Origin: RGIG3701 sp030530205
GTDB lineage: Bacteria; Planctomycetota; Planctomycetia; Pirellulales; Thermoguttaceae
DNA length: 64,000 nucleotides
Direction of reading: 5' to 3'
Assembly: GCA_030530205.1 (NCBI GenBank)
Contig: JAUMVK010000009.1
Coordinates: 49,343 to 113,342 of the forward strand
Positions 39,728 through 47,716 of the stretch are shown here, one piece after another. Position 1 is the first letter of the stretch. Each line of letters opens with the position of its first letter. The translations under genes were made by a program, and so were the position numbers. The notes under the pieces were generated by a model. It was given only the letters and a program-made list of their open reading frames with translations, had not been told where the DNA came from and ran no database searches.

Positions 39728-41284
39728 ATGAAATATTTCGCTTTTTTCCTTTGCGTTTTCGCGTCCGTTCCTCTCTGGGGGCAGGAGGATTGGATTTCGG
39801 AAACCGCCCCCAATGACCTGCCAAGAGTTTATAAGGCCGGGTACCGCGAGACGGTCTCTTTTTACAAAACCCGCGTTTCGGAAGAGGAGTTTCGCGCCTA
39901 CCTGTCTTTCTGGATCCGCGAATCCGACTTCGGGGAATTGTCGGATCTCATCCAGTTTTGCGCGGAGGATCAGCAGCTTTTGAATTTTGCCTACCCCGAC
40001 CTGTTTTCGGACGGGAAATTCGCGGAGGAATTCTGGGCCAGCCTGAAAAAACTGAAACGGAAGAATCTCGACTACGAATCGATCTGCGCGGCATTTCTGG
40101 AGGTACTGGAAAAGAATCCCTCGCCGCAGAATGAGCAGATCCGGCTCGAAGTTCTTCGGGAAATCATGGACTGGCACAGGGCCAAGCCCGCCAGCATCCG
40201 ACCGTTTAATGCGCTGCAGGGACGGCCCTGGAGTGATATTTTCCTGGAGCCTTTTGAGAGAAAATTGCCGGACGAAATGCTGAACGACTTCGCGCAGGAA
40301 CTGCGGCAGACCATCCAGAAGGCAATCGGGGAGAAAAACTTCTTGAAGGACGCCCAAAAAATCAAATATTTGTGCTGGATCGCCCTTTCAAATCCGAAAC
40401 CGTTCGAGCCGGCAATCCCCGAATTGCGGGAACTTTTCAGACGGGTCCGGAGGAAGTACGAGGCGAGGCGCAAATCCTCTTTGGAAAAATTTCCGACCGA
40501 CGAAAAATCTTCGGAACTCGATCGGCTCGCTTACCATCTGGCGGCGGCGCTCGTGATGCTGGACGCGCAGGACACCGAGGCGGGTGCGTATCTTGCCGAG
40601 AATGCCAACTGGAGGTTTGTGCCGTATCCGTTTGGGCGTGTACGGGAAAAGTACCAGGTTCCCGTTTCATTTACCGCGGAGTTCCCGTGGGAAAAATGCA
40701 TCGCCGAACAGTACGCGCACCCTGAGGAATGTCTGGAAGTGCCGCTTGTAACGCTTCTGTACGAAAAGGCGCGCCATCAGAAGCAGCCAGACCCGCGGCA
40801 GTGTGTGGAGCTTTGGGAAAAGTTTCTTGAGGAGTCCCGCAAAAATTCGTGCGTGATCCTCCCCGAGGACGCGTTCAATTTTGCCGATCTGAGTCCCGAA
40901 ATGGCGGAGCGGGTCCAAAAATTCCTCGTGGATTCATGGAATCAGACAGACCAGCTTCCCAACGATATGCTGAAAATTTTGCTCTCACTGACGGAGTACT
41001 TCCTCGAGCGGGATGATTCGTACGACTTTTTCTTCCGGCTGGTTCAGGAATGCGACGACGCCATGTTCGAGGACGCAGATGGTATTCTCTGGCCGCGGAT
41101 CGCATATCGGGAAAAGGTTCCTGAACTCCTGAAAAAGAGGCTGGAAACCACGTCCGACCCGCGAACCAAAGCGCGTCTGGAGGGGCTGCTGGAGAGTATT
41201 TCGATTTCGCCCAACCTTAGAATTACTTGGAGAAATGACCCGCCGGTGTTTGTGAGTCACGAGCGGGCCATTTCAGTTCTTTAA
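39728..41284 (+). CDS. Secreted helical protein, unknown
   Basis: A 518-residue exported protein with a signal peptide (residues 1-18, cut near LWG/QED). The mature part is almost entirely helical and rich in Glu, Lys, Leu and Phe, with segments such as EEFRAYLSFWIRESDFGELS, FERKLPDEMLNDFAQELRQ and CVELWEKFLEESRKN. This spacing resembles alpha-solenoid (HEAT/TPR-like) proteins, but no repeat consensus can be fixed. It ends 3 bases before the convergent phosphodiesterase gene. It is the last gene of the operon that starts at 37189 and the only one with a cleavable signal. Confidence 0.65.
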   Translation: MKYFAFFLCVFASVPLWGQEDWISETAPNDLPRVYKAGYRETVSFYKTRVSEEEFRAYLSFWIRESDFGELSDLIQFCAEDQQLLNFAYPDLFSDGKFAEEFWASLKKLKRKNLDYESICAAFLEVLEKNPSPQNEQIRLEVLREIMDWHRAKPASIRPFNALQGRPWSDIFLEPFERKLPDEMLNDFAQELRQTIQKAIGEKNFLKDAQKIKYLCWIALSNPKPFEPAIPELRELFRRVRRKYEARRKSSLEKFPTDEKSSELDRLAYHLAAALVMLDAQDTEAGAYLAENANWRFVPYPFGRVREKYQVPVSFTAEFPWEKCIAEQYAHPEECLEVPLVTLLYEKARHQKQPDPRQCVELWEKFLEESRKNSCVILPEDAFNFADLSPEMAERVQKFLVDSWNQTDQLPNDMLKILLSLTEYFLERDDSYDFFFRLVQECDDAMFEDADGILWPRIAYREKVPELLKKRLETTSDPRTKARLEGLLESISISPNLRITWRNDPPVFVSHERAISVL

Positions 41285-41287
41285 ACT

Positions 41288-42190
41288 TTATTTCGTCTCA
41301 AAAGCGCTCGTGACCGGCTTGCCGCGCCAGCACTGAGGAGCTTCGAGACCCAGGACCCACGCGATCGTCGCGGCCGTGTCGTAGTTCACCACGACGTCCT
41401 CGATCTCGCCCTTCTTCACGCCCGCGCCGTACAGGATGAACGGCGTTTCCATGTGGGAAAGCAGGTCTTTGCCGTGGCCCTTTTCCGTTCCGCCGTGGTC
41501 CGAAACGAAAATCACCAGCGTGTCTTTCATGCGGTCGTTTTCTTCCAGGTACGCGATGATTTTGCCAAGCCAGGCGTCCAGTTTGCGCACGACGGCGTAG
41601 TATTCATCCGAGCCCCAGCCCACGGAATGGCCAACGTGGTCCGGCTCAGAGTAATAGACGAACGTGAGGGTTGGATTGTGGCCGAGGAAATCGATCGTCG
41701 TGTTTGTGAGCGCGTCGTAATCGTGGTCGATCCATTGCTTGAACTTGATCTTCTCACCGTCCACGAATTTGTCGAACTCCTTCCAGGTGGAAGCCAGCGC
41801 GGTTTCCGCTTCGGGTTTCTGCGTGTGGATCAGGTAGAAAATGTCCGGGAAAAGATTCCGTTCAGTGACGACGCGGGACGGGATCTCCGGCGTGACGGAA
41901 CCCCAGTTTCTGTAGCCGTGAAGCTCCGAACCAGCCCCCATCACGATCGAGTGCCAGTTGATCGAGCTGACCGACGGCAAAACGCAGCGGGTTTTCAAAG
42001 TCCACGCGCCGTTTTCTTTCATCTTCTTGAGGGTCGGTACTTCGTCCCACTTCACGTAGTGGGCGCCGTAACCGTCCCAGCCGACCACGAGGACGTGCTT
42101 CACGCCGACCGGGGAATCAATTTGGGGGTCTGCCGCGTAAAGAGCCGCGGTCATACATACAGCCAGGAGGCAGGTAAACAAACGAATCAT
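41288..42190 (-). CDS. Secreted alkaline-phosphatase-superfamily phosphodiesterase/pyrophosphatase
   Basis: A 300-residue exported protein with a signal peptide (cut near LYA/ADP). Metal ligands of the type I phosphodiesterase/nucleotide pyrophosphatase family are visible: VVGWDGYG (Asp), RCVLPSVSSINW with the probable nucleophile Ser (usually Thr, near residue 75), SEPDHVGHSVG (Asp and His, near 175), FVSDHGGTEKGHG (Asp-His, near 233) and a final His near MTP-type sequence SHMETPFIL. AAGGAG precedes the ATG by 7 bases. It lies downstream of the GH123-like gene on the same strand and may be co-expressed with it. The substrate is unknown. Confidence 0.85.
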   Translation of the reverse strand: MIRLFTCLLAVCMTAALYAADPQIDSPVGVKHVLVVGWDGYGAHYVKWDEVPTLKKMKENGAWTLKTRCVLPSVSSINWHSIVMGAGSELHGYRNWGSVTPEIPSRVVTERNLFPDIFYLIHTQKPEAETALASTWKEFDKFVDGEKIKFKQWIDHDYDALTNTTIDFLGHNPTLTFVYYSEPDHVGHSVGWGSDEYYAVVRKLDAWLGKIIAYLEENDRMKDTLVIFVSDHGGTEKGHGKDLLSHMETPFILYGAGVKKGEIEDVVVNYDTAATIAWVLGLEAPQCWRGKPVTSAFETK

Positions 42191-42250
42191 TGCAATCTCC
42201 TTAAAAAACTCCTTGAAAAAACTCTTTGAAGGGAATTAAAAACGCTGAAT

Positions 42251-44656
42251 TTATTTGCACATCATCTCGAGGATCTGGACCCTTGCGTGGTCGGCGGCCC
42301 CGCGGTCGGTCGGGTCTTCCCACTTGATCGACGGGAACGGATCCAGAACGGACCGGATCGCCGCGTTCAGTTCGGGCGAGTTGCCTAGCTTCCTGCGCGC
42401 CATCACGATGTACTCGTAATCCTGCGCGCCGGCTGCGATCGCTTTCATGTGCTTTCCGTCCGTGACGGTCGGGAGTTTCGGGTCGATGAAAAGCGGTGAG
42501 TACGAATTCCGCCCGAGGAAATACTCGGACCAGGAACTGACTCCACCGCCGTCGCCCATCGCCCAGAAGAACGAGGCGGTCGCGCCGATGTCCGCAGCGT
42601 GCCACGCCTGCAGGAGCATGTAGCCGTACGGGTCGAGCAAACGCTGCGGGCCGGAGCAGGAGTAAAGGTTCAGCTCGCGCCCTTCTTTACCTTGGTTGGC
42701 GTAGAATTTCGCGAATTCCTCCGGCTGCAAAAGCCACGCGCGACGGTTCGGGCACAAAACGTCGCAGGCCGCAAAGAAGTCAAGCGGCGCTTGATCGAAT
42801 TTCGTCCAGCACGGATCCTCCCAGACCTTCACGCCCGGGCACGCCTCGTGGATCGCGGTGCTCCACTCGATGAACGACTCCGTGTTCTTCATCGTTTCGT
42901 TCGGTTCGTCGTGAAGCAGGAGGTTGATCTGGTCCGGCCGGATCCCGAGTTCAGCCCAGTGCTTCGACCAGGCGCCGAGCCAGCTGGTCATCGCCTGACG
43001 AAACTCCGGTGTTCCGGTCTTCGTGCCGAGGAAAGTCGGCGTGGTCTCGCCGCTGCTCCAGCCGCCCAGGGCCATGAAAATGAAGTACTCGCGGACCTCC
43101 GACGGTTTCCAGAACTGGACCCACTCGTCGAACTCTTTCGTGTCAATGGTGACGGAGCCGTCCGCGTTCCGCTTGCAGTCACGAAGCAAAACGCCGTTCG
43201 TCGCCCACGGCGCGTTGACGTGGTGAGCCTTCAGGCATCGAATAAAATCGTCGCGGTTCAGGGCGTTCACATTATATGAGGCGCGGCCGTTCGTGTAGTC
43301 CCAGCCGCCGGTCATGAGCGTCGTTTTCTCCGGGAAAACCAGCGGGTAAACCGTCAGCGCGACGGGGATCTCCGCACTGGAACCGGACGTAAAGCCGATT
43401 TTTCCCGGGAAGGTTTTCTTCTGCGCGAGGTTCAGGTCCTTCGTGTGGAATTCGACCCAGACCTGCTGGACCATGCCCGGCAGCAAGTCGAGCGTGTACG
43501 TTCCATCCGCGCCGGGTTTCACCTCCGGCAGAGCGCAGGCGACCGGCGTCATGACGCCAGTATCGGTCCAAACTGTCCGGTAAACGGTCCAGTCCGCGGC
43601 ATCCTGAAGGCCCTGGATCCGGAACGAAACGCTCTGCTTTTCCTGCGTCGCGTTGTAGAGGCAAAACGCGCCGGAGCGGGTTTCTTTCTGCATCGCGGCT
43701 ACGTTGATTTCAGCCTTCGGAAGGTTTTTCACCGACGTGAAGTTTTCAAGCCAGTCCCAAATTCCGCTTCCGGAAACGAGGATCGTGGCGTCATTCGGCC
43801 GTTCCGTTTTCCAAAGAGCGGCCTGGATCCGGTAAAACTCTGCGTGCTGCGGGTTCAGCGGAAGAATGGAGCAAGCATCCAGCGACTCCGGCTCGGTTTT
43901 CCCGGAACGCCTGGCGTAAAGCGTTTCCAGACGCTTGAGGAGGTCCGTTTTGGCGGCGTCGCTGATTTCTGACTCCTGGATCACGCTTTGCAGGCTCGCG
44001 TAGTCAAGCTGCCAACGGCGATCGACGCAGAGGTGGAACTTGACCGCATGGAAGAATTCCTCGATGCTCTGCGTTTCGGGCGTCGTGACCGTGATCTCCG
44101 CCGGGTCTTTTTCACCCTTGAAAACTCGGATCTCGTCCGTAAACGCAAAGGAGCCGGCGGCCAGGATCAGGAACCGGACGAACCGGCCCTTGGTTTCGAG
44201 TTTCTTAGAGCTGAGCGTCCAGAGCGTGTACTTCTTCGGTGGCTGGCCGTGAATTTCGAAGTCGTCGGTCATCAGCTCGCACGCTTCGCGGAAGGTTTTT
44301 CCGTCGTCGCTGACCTGCACAAAAACGGCCTGGGGGAATTCCACGCCGGCTACCCCTGCCGCGGTGGTCATTTCAAACCGGCTGATCGACTCAACGGCTC
44401 CCAAATCGACCGTAATGGCGCCGTAAATGGCACTGACCCAGCCGACCGTTCCTTTTTGCGTCCAGAAGTAGCTGGTGGTCGTCTGGCCGTCGGTGAGCTG
44501 GATCGTATCTTCTGGGTCCGTACAGTGAGAATACGTTGGCCGCGGCTGCAAAGTGTACGGTTTGTTCAGCGCGAGATTCACCTCTTCGGCCTGAAGAGCG
44601 GAAACACAAACGAACGAAAGGATCAAAAAAACTTCGAAGAATTTGGATCGAAACAT
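42251..44656 (-). CDS. Secreted discoidin + GH123-like (DUF4091) glycoside hydrolase
   Basis: An 801-residue exported protein. The start at 44656 follows AAAGG and opens the signal peptide (FEVFLILSFVCVSALQA). Residues about 25-185 are an F5/8 type C (discoidin) carbohydrate-binding domain: VNLALNKPYTLQPRP, ITVDLGAVESISRFEMTTA and GRFVRFLIL. A linker and beta-domain follow. The last 350 residues match the DUF4091/GH123 catalytic domain, with the paired Asp-Glu in INLLLHDEPNET (near residue 583) and CSGPQRLLDPYGYMLLQAW. GH123 enzymes release N-acetylgalactosamine by substrate-assisted catalysis; specificity here is inference. A structured spacer separates it from the upstream oxidoreductase. 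Confidence 0.82.
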   Translation of the reverse strand: MFRSKFFEVFLILSFVCVSALQAEEVNLALNKPYTLQPRPTYSHCTDPEDTIQLTDGQTTTSYFWTQKGTVGWVSAIYGAITVDLGAVESISRFEMTTAAGVAGVEFPQAVFVQVSDDGKTFREACELMTDDFEIHGQPPKKYTLWTLSSKKLETKGRFVRFLILAAGSFAFTDEIRVFKGEKDPAEITVTTPETQSIEEFFHAVKFHLCVDRRWQLDYASLQSVIQESEISDAAKTDLLKRLETLYARRSGKTEPESLDACSILPLNPQHAEFYRIQAALWKTERPNDATILVSGSGIWDWLENFTSVKNLPKAEINVAAMQKETRSGAFCLYNATQEKQSVSFRIQGLQDAADWTVYRTVWTDTGVMTPVACALPEVKPGADGTYTLDLLPGMVQQVWVEFHTKDLNLAQKKTFPGKIGFTSGSSAEIPVALTVYPLVFPEKTTLMTGGWDYTNGRASYNVNALNRDDFIRCLKAHHVNAPWATNGVLLRDCKRNADGSVTIDTKEFDEWVQFWKPSEVREYFIFMALGGWSSGETTPTFLGTKTGTPEFRQAMTSWLGAWSKHWAELGIRPDQINLLLHDEPNETMKNTESFIEWSTAIHEACPGVKVWEDPCWTKFDQAPLDFFAACDVLCPNRRAWLLQPEEFAKFYANQGKEGRELNLYSCSGPQRLLDPYGYMLLQAWHAADIGATASFFWAMGDGGGVSSWSEYFLGRNSYSPLFIDPKLPTVTDGKHMKAIAAGAQDYEYIVMARRKLGNSPELNAAIRSVLDPFPSIKWEDPTDRGAADHARVQILEMMCK

Positions 44657-44712
44657 GGGTGGGCCTTTCAGGTGGGGAAAAAGAAAAATTTTGAGGGGGG
44701 GAATACGGAGGG

Positions 44713-44876
44713 ACGGCGCTTTCTGCGCCGTTTTTTGGAATGCGGCAATACAGAAGCCGAAGGCTTCCTTTGCCGCTTTCACTTAGCGACCTGAAAACGT
44801 GGCGGGGAAAAGGAGTTTTCTCGTGGGAAACTCCAGCGTGCTTCAGCGGCAAACGCCTCTTCGAGGCGATATTGCC
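44713..44876. repeat. Cluster of hairpins, two of them inverted copies of each other
   Basis: Hairpin 1 (44713-44736) is ACGGCGC/GCGCCGT followed by a T run on the plus strand. Hairpin 2 (44742-44776) pairs GCGGCAA with TTGCCGC around GAAGCC/GGCTTC. Hairpin 3 (44848-44876) pairs GGCAA with TTGCC around CGCCTC/GAGGCG and reads like hairpin 2 on the other strand. All lie in the 281-base spacer between the GH123-like gene and the oxidoreductase. Confidence 0.75.
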
Positions 44877-44937
44877 TCAAGGGAAAGCGATGAAGGTCGC
44901 TTGCGCGACTGTATCATCGCACTCCAAGAAAAATCCC

Positions 44938-46239
44938 TTACATATACTGCCAGCCAACGACCGGGATGAAAACTTTGTATTCGCCTTTTTCGTTCGGCAG
45001 GGTCGGCGGAAGGGCGTCGAAATCCATCTTTTCCGGCTTGGGAAGCACGTCGTTCAGCATGTCGTCCCAAGTCACTTCCTTTCCGGTGTACGCGGCCAGA
45101 CGTCCCATCAGAGCCGTACCGGTAGAGTTCGCCATATAGTAACCGTTATTCACATAGGTCTCGCCGCCCGAACGGATCGCATCGAGCAGGACTTTGTGCT
45201 CGATCTGGGTCCCGCGGAATTCACGGCGCTCACGGTCACGCCAAGCGTTCTCGCCGAAGATTTCCAGACGGCCGGCACAGTTCGCGATTTGTGCCTGACC
45301 TTTGGTTCCGTAGAGGTACGTGGAAGCGTCTCCCCACGTCCCGGCGATCTGGCGGGAGTTAGCCTGAAGGAACTGTCCGCTTTCAAACTCGTAGGAGACG
45401 GCCATCGAGTCGTACATGTCGCCTGTGTCGGCTTCACGGCGGGCGAGGCGGCCGCCCATTCCGATCGCGGATTTCGGAGTCGGGTCACCCATGCACCAGA
45501 GTGCGACGTCGATCTGATGGATCGTCACGTCGTTGATGTACTCGCTGGCCATCCAGCAGAAGTTGACCCAGTTGGTCATCTGGTAGCTCATTTCCGTGTC
45601 GGTTTCCCGGCGGGGTCTGGCCCAGAGGCCGCCGCCCATGCGGTTCGCCTTGGCAGCGATGATGTCGCCGATGGCGCCGTTTTTGATTTTCTCAACGAAT
45701 TCCACCGTACCGGGCCAGTAACGGTTGCAGAGGCCGGAAACGATGTTCAGGCCCTTCTGTTTCGCGAGCTCGGTCGCTTCCAGCACCATTTTGATCCCGG
45801 CGCCGTCCACCGCCACGGGCTTCTCGGCGAAGACGTGCTTCCCGGCCTTGATCGCTTCCAGGAGCATCTGCGGGCGGAAGAACTGCGGCGTGGCCAAAAT
45901 CACGGAATCCACGTCGCTTTCGAGGACTTTTTTGTAACCATCAAAACCCGAGTACATCGTTTCTGGCGTTACGGCGATACGGTCGCCCACGTTTTCCTTG
46001 AGATTCTCCATCGCAGCTGCGACTTTTTCCGGGAAAAGGTCACACGAGCACGTGAGTTTGATGTTCGGGTCGATGCTCATCGCGTCCGCGACGGCGCCGC
46101 AGCCACGGCCTCCGCAGCCGATCTGACCGATTTTCAGTACGGAGGTTTCTCCGGCGTAAACCTGATTTTTCGCAGCAAAAGTAGCGATCGCAGCGGCCAT
46201 GCCTGTGGTTTTGAGGAAGTTGCGTCGATTGGTAGCCAT
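44938..46239 (-). CDS. Gfo/Idh/MocA-family oxidoreductase with Tat-type signal
   Basis: A 433-residue protein with a twin-arginine N-terminus (TNRRNFLKTTGMAAAIATFA). The nucleotide-binding fold shows LKIGQIGCGGRGCGAVADA, LTCSCDLFPEKVAAA, VILATPQFFRPQMLLEAIKAGKHVFAEKPVAVDG with the canonical EKP. The C-terminal domain contains NWVNFCWMASEYINDVTIHQIDVALW, the typical planctomycete variant. AAAGGACC precedes the ATG. It should oxidise or reduce a sugar or cyclitol in the envelope with tightly bound NAD(P). It lies between a GH28 gene and a GH123-like gene on the same strand, so a role in the same glycan pathway is reasonable inference. Confidence 0.88.
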   Translation of the reverse strand: MATNRRNFLKTTGMAAAIATFAAKNQVYAGETSVLKIGQIGCGGRGCGAVADAMSIDPNIKLTCSCDLFPEKVAAAMENLKENVGDRIAVTPETMYSGFDGYKKVLESDVDSVILATPQFFRPQMLLEAIKAGKHVFAEKPVAVDGAGIKMVLEATELAKQKGLNIVSGLCNRYWPGTVEFVEKIKNGAIGDIIAAKANRMGGGLWARPRRETDTEMSYQMTNWVNFCWMASEYINDVTIHQIDVALWCMGDPTPKSAIGMGGRLARREADTGDMYDSMAVSYEFESGQFLQANSRQIAGTWGDASTYLYGTKGQAQIANCAGRLEIFGENAWRDRERREFRGTQIEHKVLLDAIRSGGETYVNNGYYMANSTGTALMGRLAAYTGKEVTWDDMLNDVLPKPEKMDFDALPPTLPNEKGEYKVFIPVVGWQYM

Positions 46240-46277
46240 TGGTTGGTCCTTTCTTTGGTTAAAGGTGGGGAGGGAAA

Positions 46278-46300
46278 AATTATGAATTATGAATTAAAAG
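46278..46300. repeat. Short heptamer-repeat arm
   Basis: Two to three TGAATTA-type units lie between the GH28 stop and the oxidoreductase start, without an opposite arm. Confidence 0.6.
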
Positions 46301-46304
46301 GGAA

Positions 46305-47693
46305 TCATCGAATCAGTTCCGCTTCGGGCTGGTTACGGCCGCCTTCGCTCAGGTCGGTGATCCCGATCAGCTCGTAGCGCATCGGATGGGTCGGGTCCGT
46401 CGGGCGGAGCATGACGTTTTCAAGCGTCAGGCCGTCCACGTATTCCGCGTGCCAGATCCCGTCCGCGAAAACATGGAGGTCCACGTCCGAGAACCGGATG
46501 TTCTTCAAATGCGCGGCCGGTTTGCCAAGCATCTGCACAAAATCCACCTCGGGCCGGTTGAGCCAGATGCACGACTCGTCGCGGCGGTTCGGATCCATCT
46601 CCGAAACTTGCCGAAGCGTTCCGCTCACGTTCGTGATAGCGATGTCGCGGATCTCCGCCTGATCCGTCATTTTGTAGTACATGTGGACGAAAATCTCGCA
46701 GTCAAGCGTAATATTATTAATGCGCACGTTCCGAATATCGACCCCGCGGGAACCCTCACGCCAGCTCGAAACGAAGTTGAACGCCGTGCGGGAGGTTTCG
46801 ACCACGATGTTCGAAATGGTAATATTTTCCGCGACACCATCGCCCACGCCGAACCGGAAGCAGTTGCAGGGGGTCGAAAGGACGCAGTTCGTCACCGTGA
46901 TGTTCCGGCACGGACGCGGATTCTTCAGGCGCTTCGAGTCGGCGCGGAACGTGATACAGTCATCGGCGGAATCGATTTGGCAGTCGCTCACGGTCACGTA
47001 CTCGCAGCAATCCAGGTCGATCCCGTCGCCGTTATGCGTGTGCGGGTGGCGGGAATTATGGATCCGGACGCCACGAATGAAAACGTGCGTGCAACCGTGG
47101 TAAAACGACGTCCAGTACGAACTGTTCGTCAGCTCAATGTCCTGCACACGGACGTTCTCGCACTCGACGAAATAGACCATCTGCGAGACGCGCCATGGGA
47201 TTTTGTCCTGCGCCGGGTACGGCACACCATTCGGGTCGATCGTGAATTTCGAGCCGTTCCCATCGACGCAGCCCGGGCCGCGGAGAGTCACGTTTTTCTG
47301 CTCGATGCACAAAATCAGGTGCGCACCGTAGGAGGATTCGTTCGGATTTCCGCAGTTTTGCGGACAGATGTCCACCGCGTTGTAGTCCTCTTTATCGGGG
47401 CTTCCCAGGAGCGTCGCGCCCTGCATCAGGTAAAAGTCCACGTTGTTTTTGAGGAAAATCGAGCCGGTCAGGTACGTACCCGGCGGGACTACGACCGTTC
47501 CTCCGCCGCTGGCCGTGCAGGCGTCTATCGCCTTCTGGATCGCCGCGGTGTCCTTCGTCACGCCGTCGCCCGCCGCGCCGAAAGCCCGAACGTTGAACTC
47601 CGCCGGAGCCGGATCTTCCGCGGCCAAAACTAGCGACGTGAAACAGACGGCCGCAAGGAGGAGCGCGAAACAAAGGAGTTTGAAAGTTTTCAT
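46305..47693 (-). CDS. Secreted glycoside hydrolase family 28 (polygalacturonase-like)
   Basis: A 462-residue exported right-handed beta-helix protein. A signal peptide (cut near VLA/AED) is followed by FNVRAFGAAGDGVTKDTAAI, the usual pectate-lyase-superfamily N-terminal block, and GGTVVVPPGTYLTGSI. The active-site region has NGDGIDLDCCEYVTVSDC (near residue 220) and SADDCITFRAD (near 240), supplying the catalytic aspartates of GH28. The usual GHG motif is not clear, the equivalent being CFRFGVGDG. It probably acts on pectic or rhamnogalacturonan-like polymers outside the cell; exact substrate unknown. It lies 23 bases downstream of the sugar kinase gene, so the two are likely co-transcribed. 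Confidence 0.85.
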   Translation of the reverse strand: MKTFKLLCFALLLAAVCFTSLVLAAEDPAPAEFNVRAFGAAGDGVTKDTAAIQKAIDACTASGGGTVVVPPGTYLTGSIFLKNNVDFYLMQGATLLGSPDKEDYNAVDICPQNCGNPNESSYGAHLILCIEQKNVTLRGPGCVDGNGSKFTIDPNGVPYPAQDKIPWRVSQMVYFVECENVRVQDIELTNSSYWTSFYHGCTHVFIRGVRIHNSRHPHTHNGDGIDLDCCEYVTVSDCQIDSADDCITFRADSKRLKNPRPCRNITVTNCVLSTPCNCFRFGVGDGVAENITISNIVVETSRTAFNFVSSWREGSRGVDIRNVRINNITLDCEIFVHMYYKMTDQAEIRDIAITNVSGTLRQVSEMDPNRRDESCIWLNRPEVDFVQMLGKPAAHLKNIRFSDVDLHVFADGIWHAEYVDGLTLENVMLRPTDPTHPMRYELIGITDLSEGGRNQPEAELIR

Positions 47694-47716
47694 GAGTTGG
47701 ACCCTTTATGGATTAA

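Noticed and set aside
44740..46377. 545-residue plus-strand frame
   Set aside because: Covers the hairpin spacer and the antisense of an oxidoreductase gene; no domain seen.
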